A stretch of 51,650 nt of DNA from Pancytospora philotis. Taxonomy: Eukaryota > Microsporidia. The stretch is taken from contig JALRLY010000250.1 of assembly GCA_023647555.1 (NCBI GenBank), positions 1 through 51,650 of the forward strand, given 5' to 3'. Below are positions 27,281-36,909 of the stretch, piece after piece. The position numbers and the translations under genes were made by a program. How positions within the stretch are numbered: position 1 is the first letter of the stretch; each line of letters opens with the position of its first letter. The notes under the pieces are model-generated. The model worked only from the letters and a program-made list of their open reading frames with translations. It was not told the origin of the DNA and made no database searches.

Positions 27281-27778
27281 AAGGGGCGCGAGCCTGAATA
27301 AATTTTGATAATGTAAATTTTTTCAGATTAGGAACTGAGGTACGGTCAGAGCAGAATACAGCCTGCGCCTTACGCCCTTCGTTTGCTTCCGGACACAGGG
27401 CTCCCCTCGTGCGGTGTAGCAAGTAGATTTGGTCAGGTTAGCTCGAAACTGCAATAAAATACAGAGCGTATTCTATCCGTGTAACACGGCCCGACAAGCG
27501 GCGCTCTTTTCATGATTTGTTGAACGAATCTCTCAGGATTCCAAAGCGACAGAATGTGTGCTCTTAACCAATGAGATAAATTATGTTTTTACAGGCCTCA
27601 ATGATGGCAAAGTGCTACCGGAAATAATATGCATTAACTTAAATTCTCCTAGCCAAGAAATAACAATGCTACCAATAACACTGGAGTCTGCGTCGTTCAA
27701 GGCGCTGCCCGAACTGGCGGCAGAAAAGCCAGTGCGCAAAGAGCTCAAATGAACACAATATTATAATCCTAGGCGAAT
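27281..27778. other. Intergenic gap B2-B3
   Basis: 498 bases. A 64-codon plus-strand frame without an ATG start (27558-27752) and a minus-strand tRNA-like stretch near 27540-27590 were considered and not called. Confidence 0.5.
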
Positions 27779-29173
27779 TTAATCGAGTGCGACACAATCG
27801 TCTTTACCAAAGCACAAATCCAAAGTATTATCGTCTTCACCAAAGCACAAATCCATAGTATTATCGCCTTCACCAAAGTACCAATCTGAAGTATTACCTC
27901 TGCCAAAGCACCAGGCCGTGCAAAGGCACACCTTCAGATATACAGCCTCCTTAGGGTATTTTATACTCAGTCTGTAAAAACCATCAAGCAGGTGCGAAAT
28001 AAGCTCACGCGGTAGACCACCTATCAGCTCACAATCATCTGCGATTTTCTTTAGGCGCGTTTGCCCATTTACGTCTAGCACATCCAGATAGTAGGCACTG
28101 AGTGCATCGAGCGCTGGCTCGTGAAGCGCATCAATGCATTCCTCATTGAACCCGGGGTAGGTCCTATCATAAAAATCATTGATGTACGCAGTTACAACAC
28201 GCGGATCGATCTTCATCTCGGCCACTATCTCAACATACCTAACCATGTTCTCCCGCATGAGAAATAACGAGAGCATCTTCCAGTCGACCATTTCCACCAC
28301 TAGCTCACTCGCCTCGTCCTCATCGATGCTTTCCATGCCGTCGCGCACGGCCTGGGCGCAGCGCCATGCATGGCACATCCCTGGCCGCCGTAGTCCCACT
28401 GCGTGGTCCAGCAGTGGCCTTACAAACTGTCTGACTGTCTCCGTGCGGTCTTCGCTCTGCAGCGCGTTGGCCAGGACCTCGGACAGATCATCGTAGGATA
28501 TAACGCAGTATGAACGGCCTCCACGGAGCATGGGCTTGCCTCTACGGAGAAGGTGTAGATACGCGTCCACTACCGTATCAGCGGTAAATACGCCCCTCAG
28601 ATATTCTACGGTTCGCACAGACGCCGCCTCCTCAATTTTGCAGCGCAGCTGCTCTAGTATCGTCGGCCTCAGCTCACTCACTTTCCTTTCGCTTCTTTCC
28701 CTACCATCGGGAGTAACTTTGAAAGAATCCCTGTATAACGAATCATAATACGTCCAGCCCTCCTCGCATTCTGCCTTGTCGAAGAGGTCAAAAAGCACTT
28801 CGCACCGCTTCTGCGTCGGGTCTGCTAACACGAGCCTGTTAATTTTATCTTGGGTGTCCTCGCAGGAAAGCAGATAAAGCGTGACGAACCTCCGCTTAGT
28901 GTATAAGTCTGCACCAGCGCTGAATCCAGGCCTCAGCTCTATACCTGAGTGAAATTTGTCGTTGGCAAGACCTTCCATGCAATCTTTAAGTAGCTCACCA
29001 TACAAAGTATCAATGGCCTTATTAGCACATAAATCACAGATGCTCGTGTTGATCGCTTCTCGCGAAACGGCTACGCTTGTAGATCCTGCGGCACCGTCTT
29101 GTGCGGTAGCGCACGCGGCGAGGCGCGGCGATAAAGCGATTACAGTTCTTAGTACGGTGGCAGCGAAGAACAT
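27779..29173 (-). CDS. Family B secreted protein B3, C-terminal repeat tail
   Basis: 464 aa. The signal peptide begins MFFAATVLRTVIALSPRLAA and the cut is near CATAQDGAAGS. Core motifs are FHSGIEL, YLLSCEDTQ, RCEVLFDL, VFTADTVVDAYLHLLRRG, YDDLSEVLANALQSEDR, QFVRPLLD, HAWRCAQAVRDGM, DWKMLSL, DFYDRTY and YYLDVLDVNGQTRLKKIADD. After LKVCLCTAWCFGRG comes an acidic repeat tail with units like FGEDDNTLDLC, absent from other copies. There is no basic C-terminal cluster. A weak start signal, CCC shortly before the ATG, is present. Confidence 0.92.
   Translation of the reverse strand: MFFAATVLRTVIALSPRLAACATAQDGAAGSTSVAVSREAINTSICDLCANKAIDTLYGELLKDCMEGLANDKFHSGIELRPGFSAGADLYTKRRFVTLYLLSCEDTQDKINRLVLADPTQKRCEVLFDLFDKAECEEGWTYYDSLYRDSFKVTPDGRERSERKVSELRPTILEQLRCKIEEAASVRTVEYLRGVFTADTVVDAYLHLLRRGKPMLRGGRSYCVISYDDLSEVLANALQSEDRTETVRQFVRPLLDHAVGLRRPGMCHAWRCAQAVRDGMESIDEDEASELVVEMVDWKMLSLFLMRENMVRYVEIVAEMKIDPRVVTAYINDFYDRTYPGFNEECIDALHEPALDALSAYYLDVLDVNGQTRLKKIADDCELIGGLPRELISHLLDGFYRLSIKYPKEAVYLKVCLCTAWCFGRGNTSDWYFGEGDNTMDLCFGEDDNTLDLCFGKDDCVALD
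27807..27915 (-). repeat. 33-bp tandem repeat in B3 tail
   Basis: Units start at 27807, 27840, 27873 and 27903 (spacing 33, 33, 30). They encode about 3.5 copies of an 11-residue unit of the type FGEDDNTLDLC. Confidence 0.85.
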
Positions 29174-29457
29174 AATGGGCTAGTGCCCTGGCAAAATTTT
29201 CGGTGATTGTAAAATTTTTCTGGCCGGTACCGGATGTACAATCAGGGCCGAATTATAACGCACGCACTCCATTTTTGCCCGCTGTCTGACACTATGGCGC
29301 CATCTGTTAGAAGCGGTCGGTAAATTAGATCTGGCGCGCCTGATAAAAAATACAAAAGGGTGCAACGACCCATTGAATTAGTCTCTAGTGCGATTTATTG
29401 ATAATGAGGGTTAGAATGTTCACTTTAGAAAGAGCTGCCATGGCGCTGCCTATCCGC

Positions 29458-30810
29458 TCATAGGCTCAGCTCCTCTAGCTTACGCTCACCACCGCGCCTC
29501 TCTTTCCAATCCTCAAATACTGCGGTGCATTCACTGCCCGGCGCATGGCATTTTTCCCCCAGCTCCGCTATCAGACTGCCCTTCCCTTTAGCGCGCCTCA
29601 ACGTATTGCAAAGGTTTGGTGCCAGCACTGAGCGGATACGCTTTCTCAAATCTTCTGCCGCCTCAGGATCCTCGATGCTTAGGCTGTGCTTATCAAGGAG
29701 GCGATGCAGGAGCTCGTGCGGCATCTTTCCCAACGCATGATCGTTGTACATGGTGATATCCTCCAGGAATGTCTCGCCATCTTCGTTTCGGGTCTTCAGG
29801 TAGTCAGTAAGCGCGTCGAGCATGGCATCGGGCACAGCGGATCTGCGTTCCCGATAGAAGTCATTGGTGTAGAGAACTACGAGGTACGGATCAACCTTCG
29901 CTTCGGCCATAAGCTCGATGAACTTGACCGCATCCTCCTTCATGAGATACTTTGAGAACCGTTCCCAATTGAACATCTTCTTCGCCAAGTCCTTATCGAT
30001 ATTCTTTACGCTATCGCGCATAATCTGCACACAGCGCGACGCATGGCCCGCCTCCATGCCAAATAGGGTCACCACTTCATCCATCAGCGGCCTTACAAAC
30101 CCCTGGGTTACCTCTCTGTGGTCCCCACCACTGAGCGCATCAGCCAAAAGGGCAGACAGCTCGGAGTAAAAATTGGCGCCGTCCAGTTTACCTCTACGGA
30201 GCAGGTGCAGAAATGCGTCACCCTTCGTATCGGCAGTAAATTTGCCCTCCAGGAATTCGCCCGTGCGCACAGACACAGCCCTCTTTATTTCGCTGCACAG
30301 CAGCTCTTTAATCTGCACCCGCAGCTCTTGCACGTGCTGTCTTTTCTCTCTTGCCGCGCTGGTATCAGGGAGGTGCGGAAACAGCAGATCAGTGTCGCAG
30401 TGCGTGTCGGCGAGGGCATCGAGGAACACCTCCTGCAGCTGGTACGATGCGTGTTCTGTGATGTACTGCTTGATTTCCTCTGTAGGCCCCGCATAGCCAA
30501 GCACGTATTGCGCAGCAAGCATGCGTCTCCTGCGATGCTCCCCGCTGGCACCGCCCTCTGGAGACTCTGTGCCATCTGGGTTGAGCCCACCAAGCTGTCT
30601 CAAATCACTCTCTAAGTAATTTTTGTCCAGCTGCTTGTAGAACTTACTGGTGCGTTCCGGACTGAAGCGATAGAGATCGAAAATGCTCGAGCTGGTGCTA
30701 TCCTGGGCAATGGCTCCAGATCCTGGCTCGGTGTCCTGCGTGGTAGCACATATGCAGAAGAGTAGTGGCAGAATAGTCGGTGCTCTCGGTACGACGGCTG
30801 TAAGCAGCAT
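29458..30810 (-). CDS. Family B secreted protein B4, divergent
   Basis: 450 aa. I chose the ATG at 30810 (MLLTAVVPRAP) because CCCC (30814-30817) and AAAAATTTT (30826-30834) lie just upstream. The signal peptide is cut near CATTQDTEPGS. This is the most diverged full-length B protein: it lacks FHSGI and has its own N-terminal middle (an RRRRMLAAQYVLGYAGPTEE segment). It keeps the central block FTADTKGDAFLHLLRRGKLDGANFYSELSALLADAL, FVRPLMD, HASRC, NWERF and DFYRER. The FYSEL stretch makes it the B protein that most resembles family A. The C-terminal extension is charged. AATAAA is about 60 bases after the stop, not overlapping. Confidence 0.92.
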   Translation of the reverse strand: MLLTAVVPRAPTILPLLFCICATTQDTEPGSGAIAQDSTSSSIFDLYRFSPERTSKFYKQLDKNYLESDLRQLGGLNPDGTESPEGGASGEHRRRRMLAAQYVLGYAGPTEEIKQYITEHASYQLQEVFLDALADTHCDTDLLFPHLPDTSAAREKRQHVQELRVQIKELLCSEIKRAVSVRTGEFLEGKFTADTKGDAFLHLLRRGKLDGANFYSELSALLADALSGGDHREVTQGFVRPLMDEVVTLFGMEAGHASRCVQIMRDSVKNIDKDLAKKMFNWERFSKYLMKEDAVKFIELMAEAKVDPYLVVLYTNDFYRERRSAVPDAMLDALTDYLKTRNEDGETFLEDITMYNDHALGKMPHELLHRLLDKHSLSIEDPEAAEDLRKRIRSVLAPNLCNTLRRAKGKGSLIAELGEKCHAPGSECTAVFEDWKERRGGERKLEELSL

Positions 30811-31188
30811 TATGGGGCATCTGTTAAAAATTTTCAAATCAAAATCCAAGGTGTAACCAGGCCCTCAACAAGGAGGCTGTCGCGTATCATGGGCAGCAAC
30901 TGCTCCAGAACTTATGTGACTTCTATGACCCGATGTAAACCTTCATGGGCAATTTGTGCAACGCCCATCAGCGCACTTCGAGGGGTTTCTCTCTTTTGCT
31001 AGATGAGCACTGGGAGGAAGTGATACATCCGAAAACAGTAGATAATGCAGAAATTATCTGGTAGCACGTCTTAATAATTGTATGTCATACAATAGCTTCG
31101 CCATGTATAAGCTATTGCTCATAAGCCTCCTCCATTACTAATTATAGTGAGATAAAATACAAGTAAAACTGGCTCATTTTGATCAAAC
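30811..31188. other. Intergenic gap B4-B5
   Basis: 378 bases; no gene or RNA seen beyond the B4 start signals. Confidence 0.55.
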
Positions 31189-32430
31189 CTATTTATTGAA
31201 TTTTCGCTTCTTTGGATCCGGCTCCCCGTTGAGTCGCGCCTTCAAATATTCGGCCTCGGCAGGATACTCTGCGCTTAATTTAGTGCAATCCGCAAGCAGG
31301 CGACGAATAACCCCAGACGGTAAACCGTCTATCAAATCCCTATCACCAGCGATCAATTTTAAACGGGGTTGCCCATCAGAGTCTAATACATCCAAATAGT
31401 AGGCGCTAATCGCGCTAAGCATAACCATATTGCACTCTAGATGAATGTCTTTATAAAAACTATTGATAGTCTTGGTTACATAAGACGGATTCACCTTCAT
31501 ATCAGCTGCTATCTCGAAAAACTCAACCGAATTTTTACATAATAGATGATCTGAAAGCATTTCCCAGTCGACCAGATCCATTACTATCTCCCTTGCCTCA
31601 TCCACATCAATATCTTTCATGCTATCACGCAAGGACTGGGCGCAATGCAATACATGGTCTTTTTTCCCACGCCATAGCTGCACGGCGCTATCCATCAGCG
31701 GTTTTATAAACTCTCTGATTGTCCTGTTACGGTCCTTACTCTTTAGTGCGGATGCCAGAAGCTCGGTCAACTCATCGTAGAAACTAGCACCACTTAAACT
31801 GCATCTGCGGCGCAGGTGCAGAAACGCATCTAATACCGTGTCAGCGGTAAACACGCCATTTAAATACTCCCCGGTACGCACAGACACAGCCTTCTCGACT
31901 TTTCCCCACAAAAACTCTAGTATCCGCGGCTTTAACTTTTCCCTATTGTATTCGCTTATTCTATTCCCATGCTCAGTAGTTTTAAAATTCTTCTCGTAAG
32001 ATGCTGTACACCAGGGCGCTGTGATTAAAACATCTATGAACGCCTCGTATCGCTTATATATCGGGTCTGCAGACACAAGCCGATTTACTTCTGCAAAGGG
32101 ATCCGTGCAGGAAAACACATATTGCATGATGAGCATTCGTTTTCTACCTATAGGCTTGCTAAGCTTAAACAAAGGCCTCATTATAATGCCTGAGTGAAAA
32201 TTGCCACGATGTTTGATATCCACACAATCTTTGAGTAGCTTATTATACAGGGTATCAATAATTCCAGATTCAGGGTCATAGTCATACGTTTCGAAAATGC
32301 TCTTCTCGATGCTGCGCCGAGCGATAGCCATGCTTCCGGATGCTGTCGCGTTGCCCTGCGGCGTAGCGCGTATGTTGAGAAATAGCGAAAGAACTGCCGC
32401 AGCTCCCGGTACGATGGCAGCAGACAGCAT
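31189..32430 (-). CDS. Family B secreted protein B5, NLS-like C terminus
   Basis: 413 aa. The signal peptide MLSAAIVPGAAAVLSLFLNI is cut near RATPQGNA. The core shows NFHSGII, YVFSCTDP, RYEAFIDV, VFTADTVLDAFLHLRRRCSLSGASFYDELTELLASAL (shown by its position near 195-231), REFIKPLMD, HVLHCAQSLRDSM, DWEMLS, YYLDVLDSDGQPRLKLIAGD and IDGLP. It ends in PKKRKFNK-stop, close to the classical monopartite nuclear signal K-K/R-x-K/R. The last codons AAT AAA TAG contain the poly(A) signal. The central tract is almost identical to B6. CCCC at 32434-32437 and AAAATTTTT at 32449-32457 precede the ATG. Confidence 0.93.
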   Translation of the reverse strand: MLSAAIVPGAAAVLSLFLNIRATPQGNATASGSMAIARRSIEKSIFETYDYDPESGIIDTLYNKLLKDCVDIKHRGNFHSGIIMRPLFKLSKPIGRKRMLIMQYVFSCTDPFAEVNRLVSADPIYKRYEAFIDVLITAPWCTASYEKNFKTTEHGNRISEYNREKLKPRILEFLWGKVEKAVSVRTGEYLNGVFTADTVLDAFLHLRRRCSLSGASFYDELTELLASALKSKDRNRTIREFIKPLMDSAVQLWRGKKDHVLHCAQSLRDSMKDIDVDEAREIVMDLVDWEMLSDHLLCKNSVEFFEIAADMKVNPSYVTKTINSFYKDIHLECNMVMLSAISAYYLDVLDSDGQPRLKLIAGDRDLIDGLPSGVIRRLLADCTKLSAEYPAEAEYLKARLNGEPDPKKRKFNK

Positions 32431-32670
32431 TCAGGGGCGTAGTTCCGTAAAATTTTTAAACGACAAGCAGAAGTGCCTAGCAGCCGACAGAATTTCTAAC
32501 AACCAATGGTAACAGACTAGTCGGAAATAAAGCGCCCCTTTATTGCTCGGCGCTCCAAGCTCAAGCTGCTTAATAATTGACTGGTCTATTATGGTGCGCC
32601 CGGTAATAAAACATCGACGAGCTGCCCCAGCGCATCTTTGATATCGTTAGCTCAAATGACATTTGTACAA

Positions 32671-33080
32671 GGGGTGCGGTTGCCCAGTGGTTCCCTTTAT
32701 GGGTGTTTCCACTAAAACGTCCCGAGTTTGATTCCTGCGGAATCGATCTCGGGCGTCAACCGCCCCCACCGAGGTAGTCGGTACAAATAACTACACTGTG
32801 CTATCCCACAGCCAGGTCAGCGTTCGACTGACTATAAACCCAGTGCAGGACCAATCTATACACGAAAGTGTATGATAAGGGCTAAGGGTCCATGTGGTAT
32901 TCCCAGGAAATGAAGGATTTTTCGCGGGTTGCCCGTAGGGGTCGAAGCTGTCTTTACCTTCATGGAGAGGGGGCAGCAAGTAGCGTAAGGCGTTGGGAGT
33001 GTCCTAGGAAAAGGCGAAACCAGTGCTTAGCGAAAGCGTAAGCCCACAATCAAGTGCTAGCGCCTGATGATAATAATTAA
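32671..33080 (+). mobile_element. Candidate tRNA-headed SINE-like insertion
   Basis: About 410 bases. The head has an A-box match TTGCCCAGTGG (32680-32690) and a B-box match GTTTGATTCC (32726-32735), 35 bases apart as in tRNA genes. The body has no open frame of note. The tail ends GATGATAATAATTAA (from 33067), a simple-repeat end typical of LINE-mobilised elements. The left edge is supported by comparison with the homologous gap upstream of B7: both read TCGTACAA/TTGTACAA up to 32670, then diverge abruptly. The right edge is less sharp, and I find no clear target duplication and no second copy here. It could also be another tRNA-derived insertion. Confidence 0.5.
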
Positions 33081-33165
33081 AGTACCTTAAAACTAAACTA
33101 AAAGGCCCACAATAGCTATCATACCAGGACAACATACAGGCAAATCAAGCTCATTCCGATCGAAC

Positions 33166-34398
33166 CTATTTATTGAGATTTTGCCTCTTCGGCTCCGGCT
33201 CTCCGCTGAGTCGCGCCTTCAGATATTCGGCCTCGACAGGATACTCTGCGCTTAATTTAGTGCAATCTTCGAGCAGGCGCGAATGAATTTCAGGCGGCAG
33301 CCCATTTATCAGATCCCTATCGCCAGCGACCATTTTCAAATGAGTTCGGCCATTAGCATCTAATACATCCAAATAGTAGGCGCTGATCGCGGTAAGCGCA
33401 GCCCCATGGTGCCGCATATGAGCGCCTTTATAAAAACTATTGATAGTCTTGGTTACAAATGACGGATTCACTTTTATAGCAGCTGCTATCTCAAAAAATT
33501 CAACCGAATTACTATATAATAGATATAACGAAAGCATCTCCCAGTCGACCAAATCCATTACTATCTCCCTTGCCTCATGCTCATCGATGTCTTTCATGGC
33601 ATTACGCAAGGACCGGGCGCAACGCAATATATGCTCCTTTTCCCAACACCAAAACTGCACTGCGCTATCCATCAGTGGTTTTATAAACTCTCTGATTGTC
33701 CTGTTACGGTCCTTACTCTTTAGTGCGGATGCCAGAAGCTCGGTCAACTCATCGTAGAAACTAGCGCCACTTAAACTGCATCTGCGGCGCAGGTGCAGAA
33801 ACGCATCCAATACCGTGTCAGCGGTGAACACGCCATTTAAATACTCCCCGGTACGCACAGATACAGCCTTCTCGACTCTCCCCCATAAAAACTCCAGTAT
33901 CTGTGGCTTTAACCACCTCCAATTGTATTCGCTTATTCTATTCCCACGCTCAGTAGTTTTAAAATTCGTCTCGTATGACACTGTACTCCAGCCCGCCGTA
34001 CATAAAATATCTATGAGCACCTCGTATCGCTTATATGTCGGGTCTGTAGACACAAGCCGATTTACTTCTGCCAAGGGATCCGTGCAGGAAAACAGATATT
34101 GTATGATGAACATTCTTTTTACAAGTGAATCCTCTTTAGATATAGAGTGAGGCCTCATTATAATGCCTGAGTGAAAACTGTCACTATGTTGAACGTCCAC
34201 ACAATCTTTGAGTAGCTTATCATACAGGGTATCAACAATTCCAGATTCAGGGTCATAGTCATACGTGTCGAAAATGCTCTTCTCGATGCTCTCCCGGGCG
34301 ATAGCCATGCTTCCGGATATGTCCTGCGACGCAGCGCGTATATTGAGGAATAGCGTTAGAACTGCCGCAGCTCCCGGTACGATGGCAGCAGACAGCAT
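33166..34398 (-). CDS. Family B secreted protein B6
   Basis: 410 aa, sister of B5. The signal peptide begins MLSAAIVPGAAAVLTLFLNI. The core motifs are in the same order as B5 (SFHSGII, YLFSCTDP, RYEVLIDI, FTADTVLDAFLHLRRRC, FYDELTELLASALKSKDR, FIKPLMD, HILRCARSL, DWEMLSLYLL, YYLDVLDANGRTHLKMVAGD). The C terminus EPKRQNLNK-stop is a degraded version of the basic end in B5 and B8. AAT AAA TAG again overlaps the poly(A) signal. Its central tract (about 33665-33890) is nearly identical to B5 at synonymous sites too, while flanks differ. CCCC at 34403-34406 and AAAATTTT at 34418-34425 precede the ATG. Confidence 0.93.
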   Translation of the reverse strand: MLSAAIVPGAAAVLTLFLNIRAASQDISGSMAIARESIEKSIFDTYDYDPESGIVDTLYDKLLKDCVDVQHSDSFHSGIIMRPHSISKEDSLVKRMFIIQYLFSCTDPLAEVNRLVSTDPTYKRYEVLIDILCTAGWSTVSYETNFKTTERGNRISEYNWRWLKPQILEFLWGRVEKAVSVRTGEYLNGVFTADTVLDAFLHLRRRCSLSGASFYDELTELLASALKSKDRNRTIREFIKPLMDSAVQFWCWEKEHILRCARSLRNAMKDIDEHEAREIVMDLVDWEMLSLYLLYSNSVEFFEIAAAIKVNPSFVTKTINSFYKGAHMRHHGAALTAISAYYLDVLDANGRTHLKMVAGDRDLINGLPPEIHSRLLEDCTKLSAEYPVEAEYLKARLSGEPEPKRQNLNK

Positions 34399-35134
34399 TG
34401 CAGGGGTGGTGTTCCGTAAAATTTTAAATGACCAGTAAAAAGTTCAGTAACCAATGATGCTTCATAACTGAAATCAATTCGCCCCTTTATTGCCGGAACT
34501 CTGGTAAGTAGTGCCCAAGAGCTAACTGGTCTTCTATGATATGCCCAGTGATAAAGCATCAACTAGCTACGATAGCGCATTCTCAGTACGCCATATGCAT
34601 AGTAATTCATGTAATAGTCTATCCTGGTCTCTGCAATAATCTTTCTATACTTTTTGTACCACACAATGATATGTGTGTTGGTATCGGCAGAGCTCAGCAA
34701 CCCGATTATGCCCGCTCAGGGTATGAATGACCGATTTCCTATGCTTTGCCAGGATTCAGTAGTGGGCAAGAGCGCTGTCTCCCTTAGCTGTCACAAACTA
34801 GTAGCGGCAACAGTTCTTATACAAATCCTCTCTCGCTTGCGGAACTGCAAGAGAGGAATACTTCGCAGTAGCTGTTGGCATTATACGGACACTCCTGTGG
34901 CACTCCCAAATAACTGCATAACATGCGATACAGTAACATTTTCTATTTCGGGCCATTTCTTGCAGGATTTCTCATTTGATACTACACTGCAGATGATAAA
35001 ACGAAAGTTTACTCTATTTGATTAGGCCTATTTATTGCTTACCACGAATACCAAGCCTGCTGATATTAAAAGGTATTGCTAGGCTGATGCAGATCTACAG
35101 ACTCAGTATAATGGACCATATGAGCATTGAGCAC
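34399..35134. other. Long intergenic gap B6-B7
   Basis: 736 bases, no supported gene. The left part carries the conserved family B upstream block, (A/G)ACTGGTCT...TATG.....C.(G/C).(A/T)AATAAAGCATCAAC-like, about 34525-34575. The right part is AT-rich. Confidence 0.55.
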
Positions 35135-36508
35135 TCACGAATCTTTCTCCTTGAGCAAATCCAACATAATTGAATCTACCTCCCTGAGTATATCTAATAT
35201 AGATGGATCGTCCTCTCTGATCTTAATCAATATGAATAACAAGACTGGATCGATATCTTTCGGCTGAGTTTCCGCTATTTTGACCGGCTTAGACTCCAGC
35301 GCTTCGCGCAGGCGCCACCTCAGATACTCAGCCTCCTCAAACTCGTCTGCACCCAATTTAGCGGAATCTGCGTATAGGCGGAGAATAAGCCCGTCCGGCA
35401 GCCCGCTCGTCAGATCGCTGTCGTCGATGATCTTTCTTAGACGGAGTTGCCCGTCGGCATCCGACACGCCCAGGTAGTAGGCGCTGAGCGCACTGAGTAT
35501 CCCCTTGCAGTGCTCGGTATAGAGGCCCTTGTAGAAATTATTGATGCGCACGGTCACCTGCACCGGATCGATCTTCAACTCAGCCGCGAACTCAAGGTAC
35601 TTGGCCACATCCTCCACCACGAGACGAAACGATAGCCCCTCCCAGTCAAATAGCTTCATTACCATCTCCTTAGCCTCCTCCCCATCGCTGTCTTTCATGC
35701 TGTCGAGCATAATCCGCACGCAGCGCGCTGCATGCGCACTCGATACAGGACTCAGTCCCATTAGCTCGTCCATGACCGGCTTTATATACTGTTTTATCGT
35801 CTCCTCACGGTCCCCGCTCTCGAGTGTGGTGGCCAGGAGCTCAGACAAATCATCGTAGGAAATACCACTCTCTGAACTGCTTCTAAGGAGCAGATGCAAA
35901 AATGTCTCCGCTACTGCATCGGCGGCGGGCGTACCCTTCAGATACTCTACGGTGCGCATGGACACAGCCTCATCAATTTTGCGGCACGGCTGCTCCCGCA
36001 TCGATGGCTTCAGCTCTCTCCAGTTCGCTTCGCTTTTTTCCAGGCCAGCATCAGTGAATTTGAAAAAATACTCGTAAAACGGACCGTCCAACCACGCCTT
36101 GTCAAAAAGATCGACGAGCACTTCGTACCTCTCGAGTGTCGGGGCTGCTGACATGAGCCTATTCACTTCCTCTTCGGGATCCTTGCAGGAAAACAGATAG
36201 AGTGCGACGAACTTTCGTTTATCATTCAGCCCATCGGCTTCATCGGAATTGGAATTCATTTTGATACCAGAATGAAATTTGCTATCGTCGTGTTCGTCTA
36301 TGCAATCTTTGAATAGCTTATCGTACAGAGTAAAATAGCCTGCATAGTGACAGAAATCTTCGTCGAAGATGCTCTTGTTGCTGCCGATCCGCGTGTAAGC
36401 CACGCCTTTGGCTTTCGATCTTGCAGCACGGCGCTGCGTGGTGGCGCGCACAGCACACAATAGCGATAGCGCTGCTGCGGCTCCCGGCACGATGGCAGCG
36501 AGCAGCAT
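35135..36508 (-). CDS. Family B secreted protein B7, long C-terminal tail
   Basis: 457 aa from the ATG at 36508 (MLLAAIVPGAAAALSLLCAV). The open frame extends 35 codons further, but the CCCC (36514-36517) and AATTTTTT (36529-36536) start signal lies within that extension. The core shows KFHSGIKM, YLFSCKDPE, RYEVLVDL, a shortened TPAADAVAETFLHLLLRS, YDDLSELLATTLESGDR, QYIKPVMD, HAARC, DWEGLSFRL, NNFYKGLY and YYLGVSDADGQLRLRKIIDD. Unlike its neighbours it has an extra 45-residue tail (AETQPKDIDPVLLFILIKI..., ending LLKEKDS) and no basic end. Its promoter region matches that of B5 more than its coding part does. Confidence 0.92.
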   Translation of the reverse strand: MLLAAIVPGAAAALSLLCAVRATTQRRAARSKAKGVAYTRIGSNKSIFDEDFCHYAGYFTLYDKLFKDCIDEHDDSKFHSGIKMNSNSDEADGLNDKRKFVALYLFSCKDPEEEVNRLMSAAPTLERYEVLVDLFDKAWLDGPFYEYFFKFTDAGLEKSEANWRELKPSMREQPCRKIDEAVSMRTVEYLKGTPAADAVAETFLHLLLRSSSESGISYDDLSELLATTLESGDREETIKQYIKPVMDELMGLSPVSSAHAARCVRIMLDSMKDSDGEEAKEMVMKLFDWEGLSFRLVVEDVAKYLEFAAELKIDPVQVTVRINNFYKGLYTEHCKGILSALSAYYLGVSDADGQLRLRKIIDDSDLTSGLPDGLILRLYADSAKLGADEFEEAEYLRWRLREALESKPVKIAETQPKDIDPVLLFILIKIREDDPSILDILREVDSIMLDLLKEKDS

Positions 36509-36909
36509 TGTAAGGGGCGCAGATCCACAATTTTTTACACGACAAACAAAGTGCTCAACAGCCGATAGAATTTCCAACAACCAATGGTAACAGACCAGTC
36601 GAAAATAAAGCACCCCTTTATTGTTCGGCGCTCTGATCTCCCGCTGCTTAATAATCGACTGGTCTGTTATGGTGCACTCAGTAATAAAACATCAACGAGC
36701 TGCAATAGCGCATTTTTTAAATTATTAGCCCAAATAATATTCGTACAAATTTATCTGTGTTATTGCATTACCCCAGCTATACTTTGAACGCCAGACAGTG
36801 ATTCAAGCATAAAAGTTGAAAGAGCTCGGCTGCTTATGTACGAATTTAAAGTACAGATAGTTAAATCACCATGTCTGGTACAGGTAACCCGCGCTCATTC
36901 CGATCGAAC
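36509..36909. other. Intergenic gap B7-B8
   Basis: 401 bases, no gene. It contains the conserved upstream block (about 36570-36715) that is near-identical to the B5 upstream region at 32480-32635. Confidence 0.65.

Noticed and set aside
27540..27592. Minus-strand tRNA-like stretch (TCTCATTGGTTAAGAGC, later GATTCGTTC)
   Set aside because: D-arm resemblance only; anticodon, T and acceptor stems do not pair. At best a decayed tRNA-derived piece.
27558..27752. 64-codon plus-strand frame between B2 and B3
   Set aside because: Begins at GTG, not ATG, has no CCC/AAATTTT signal and matches nothing I know; could be a fragment but unsupported.
27807..27915. CRISPR-like or other spaced repeat array
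   Set aside because: The repeats are contiguous and in frame in a eukaryotic gene; no spacers and no cas genes anywhere in the window.
30811..30849. Upstream extension of B4, and similar ones for B7, B11, C1-C3, the BET gene, kinase and aldolase
   Set aside because: Most begin at TTG or run through the promoter motifs. The ATG directly after CCC/AAATTTT and the conserved signal peptide or domain start fit better.
32431..33165. Possible coding gene in the enlarged B5-B6 gap
   Set aside because: Only a 62-codon frame, inside the tRNA-headed insertion; no protein features.
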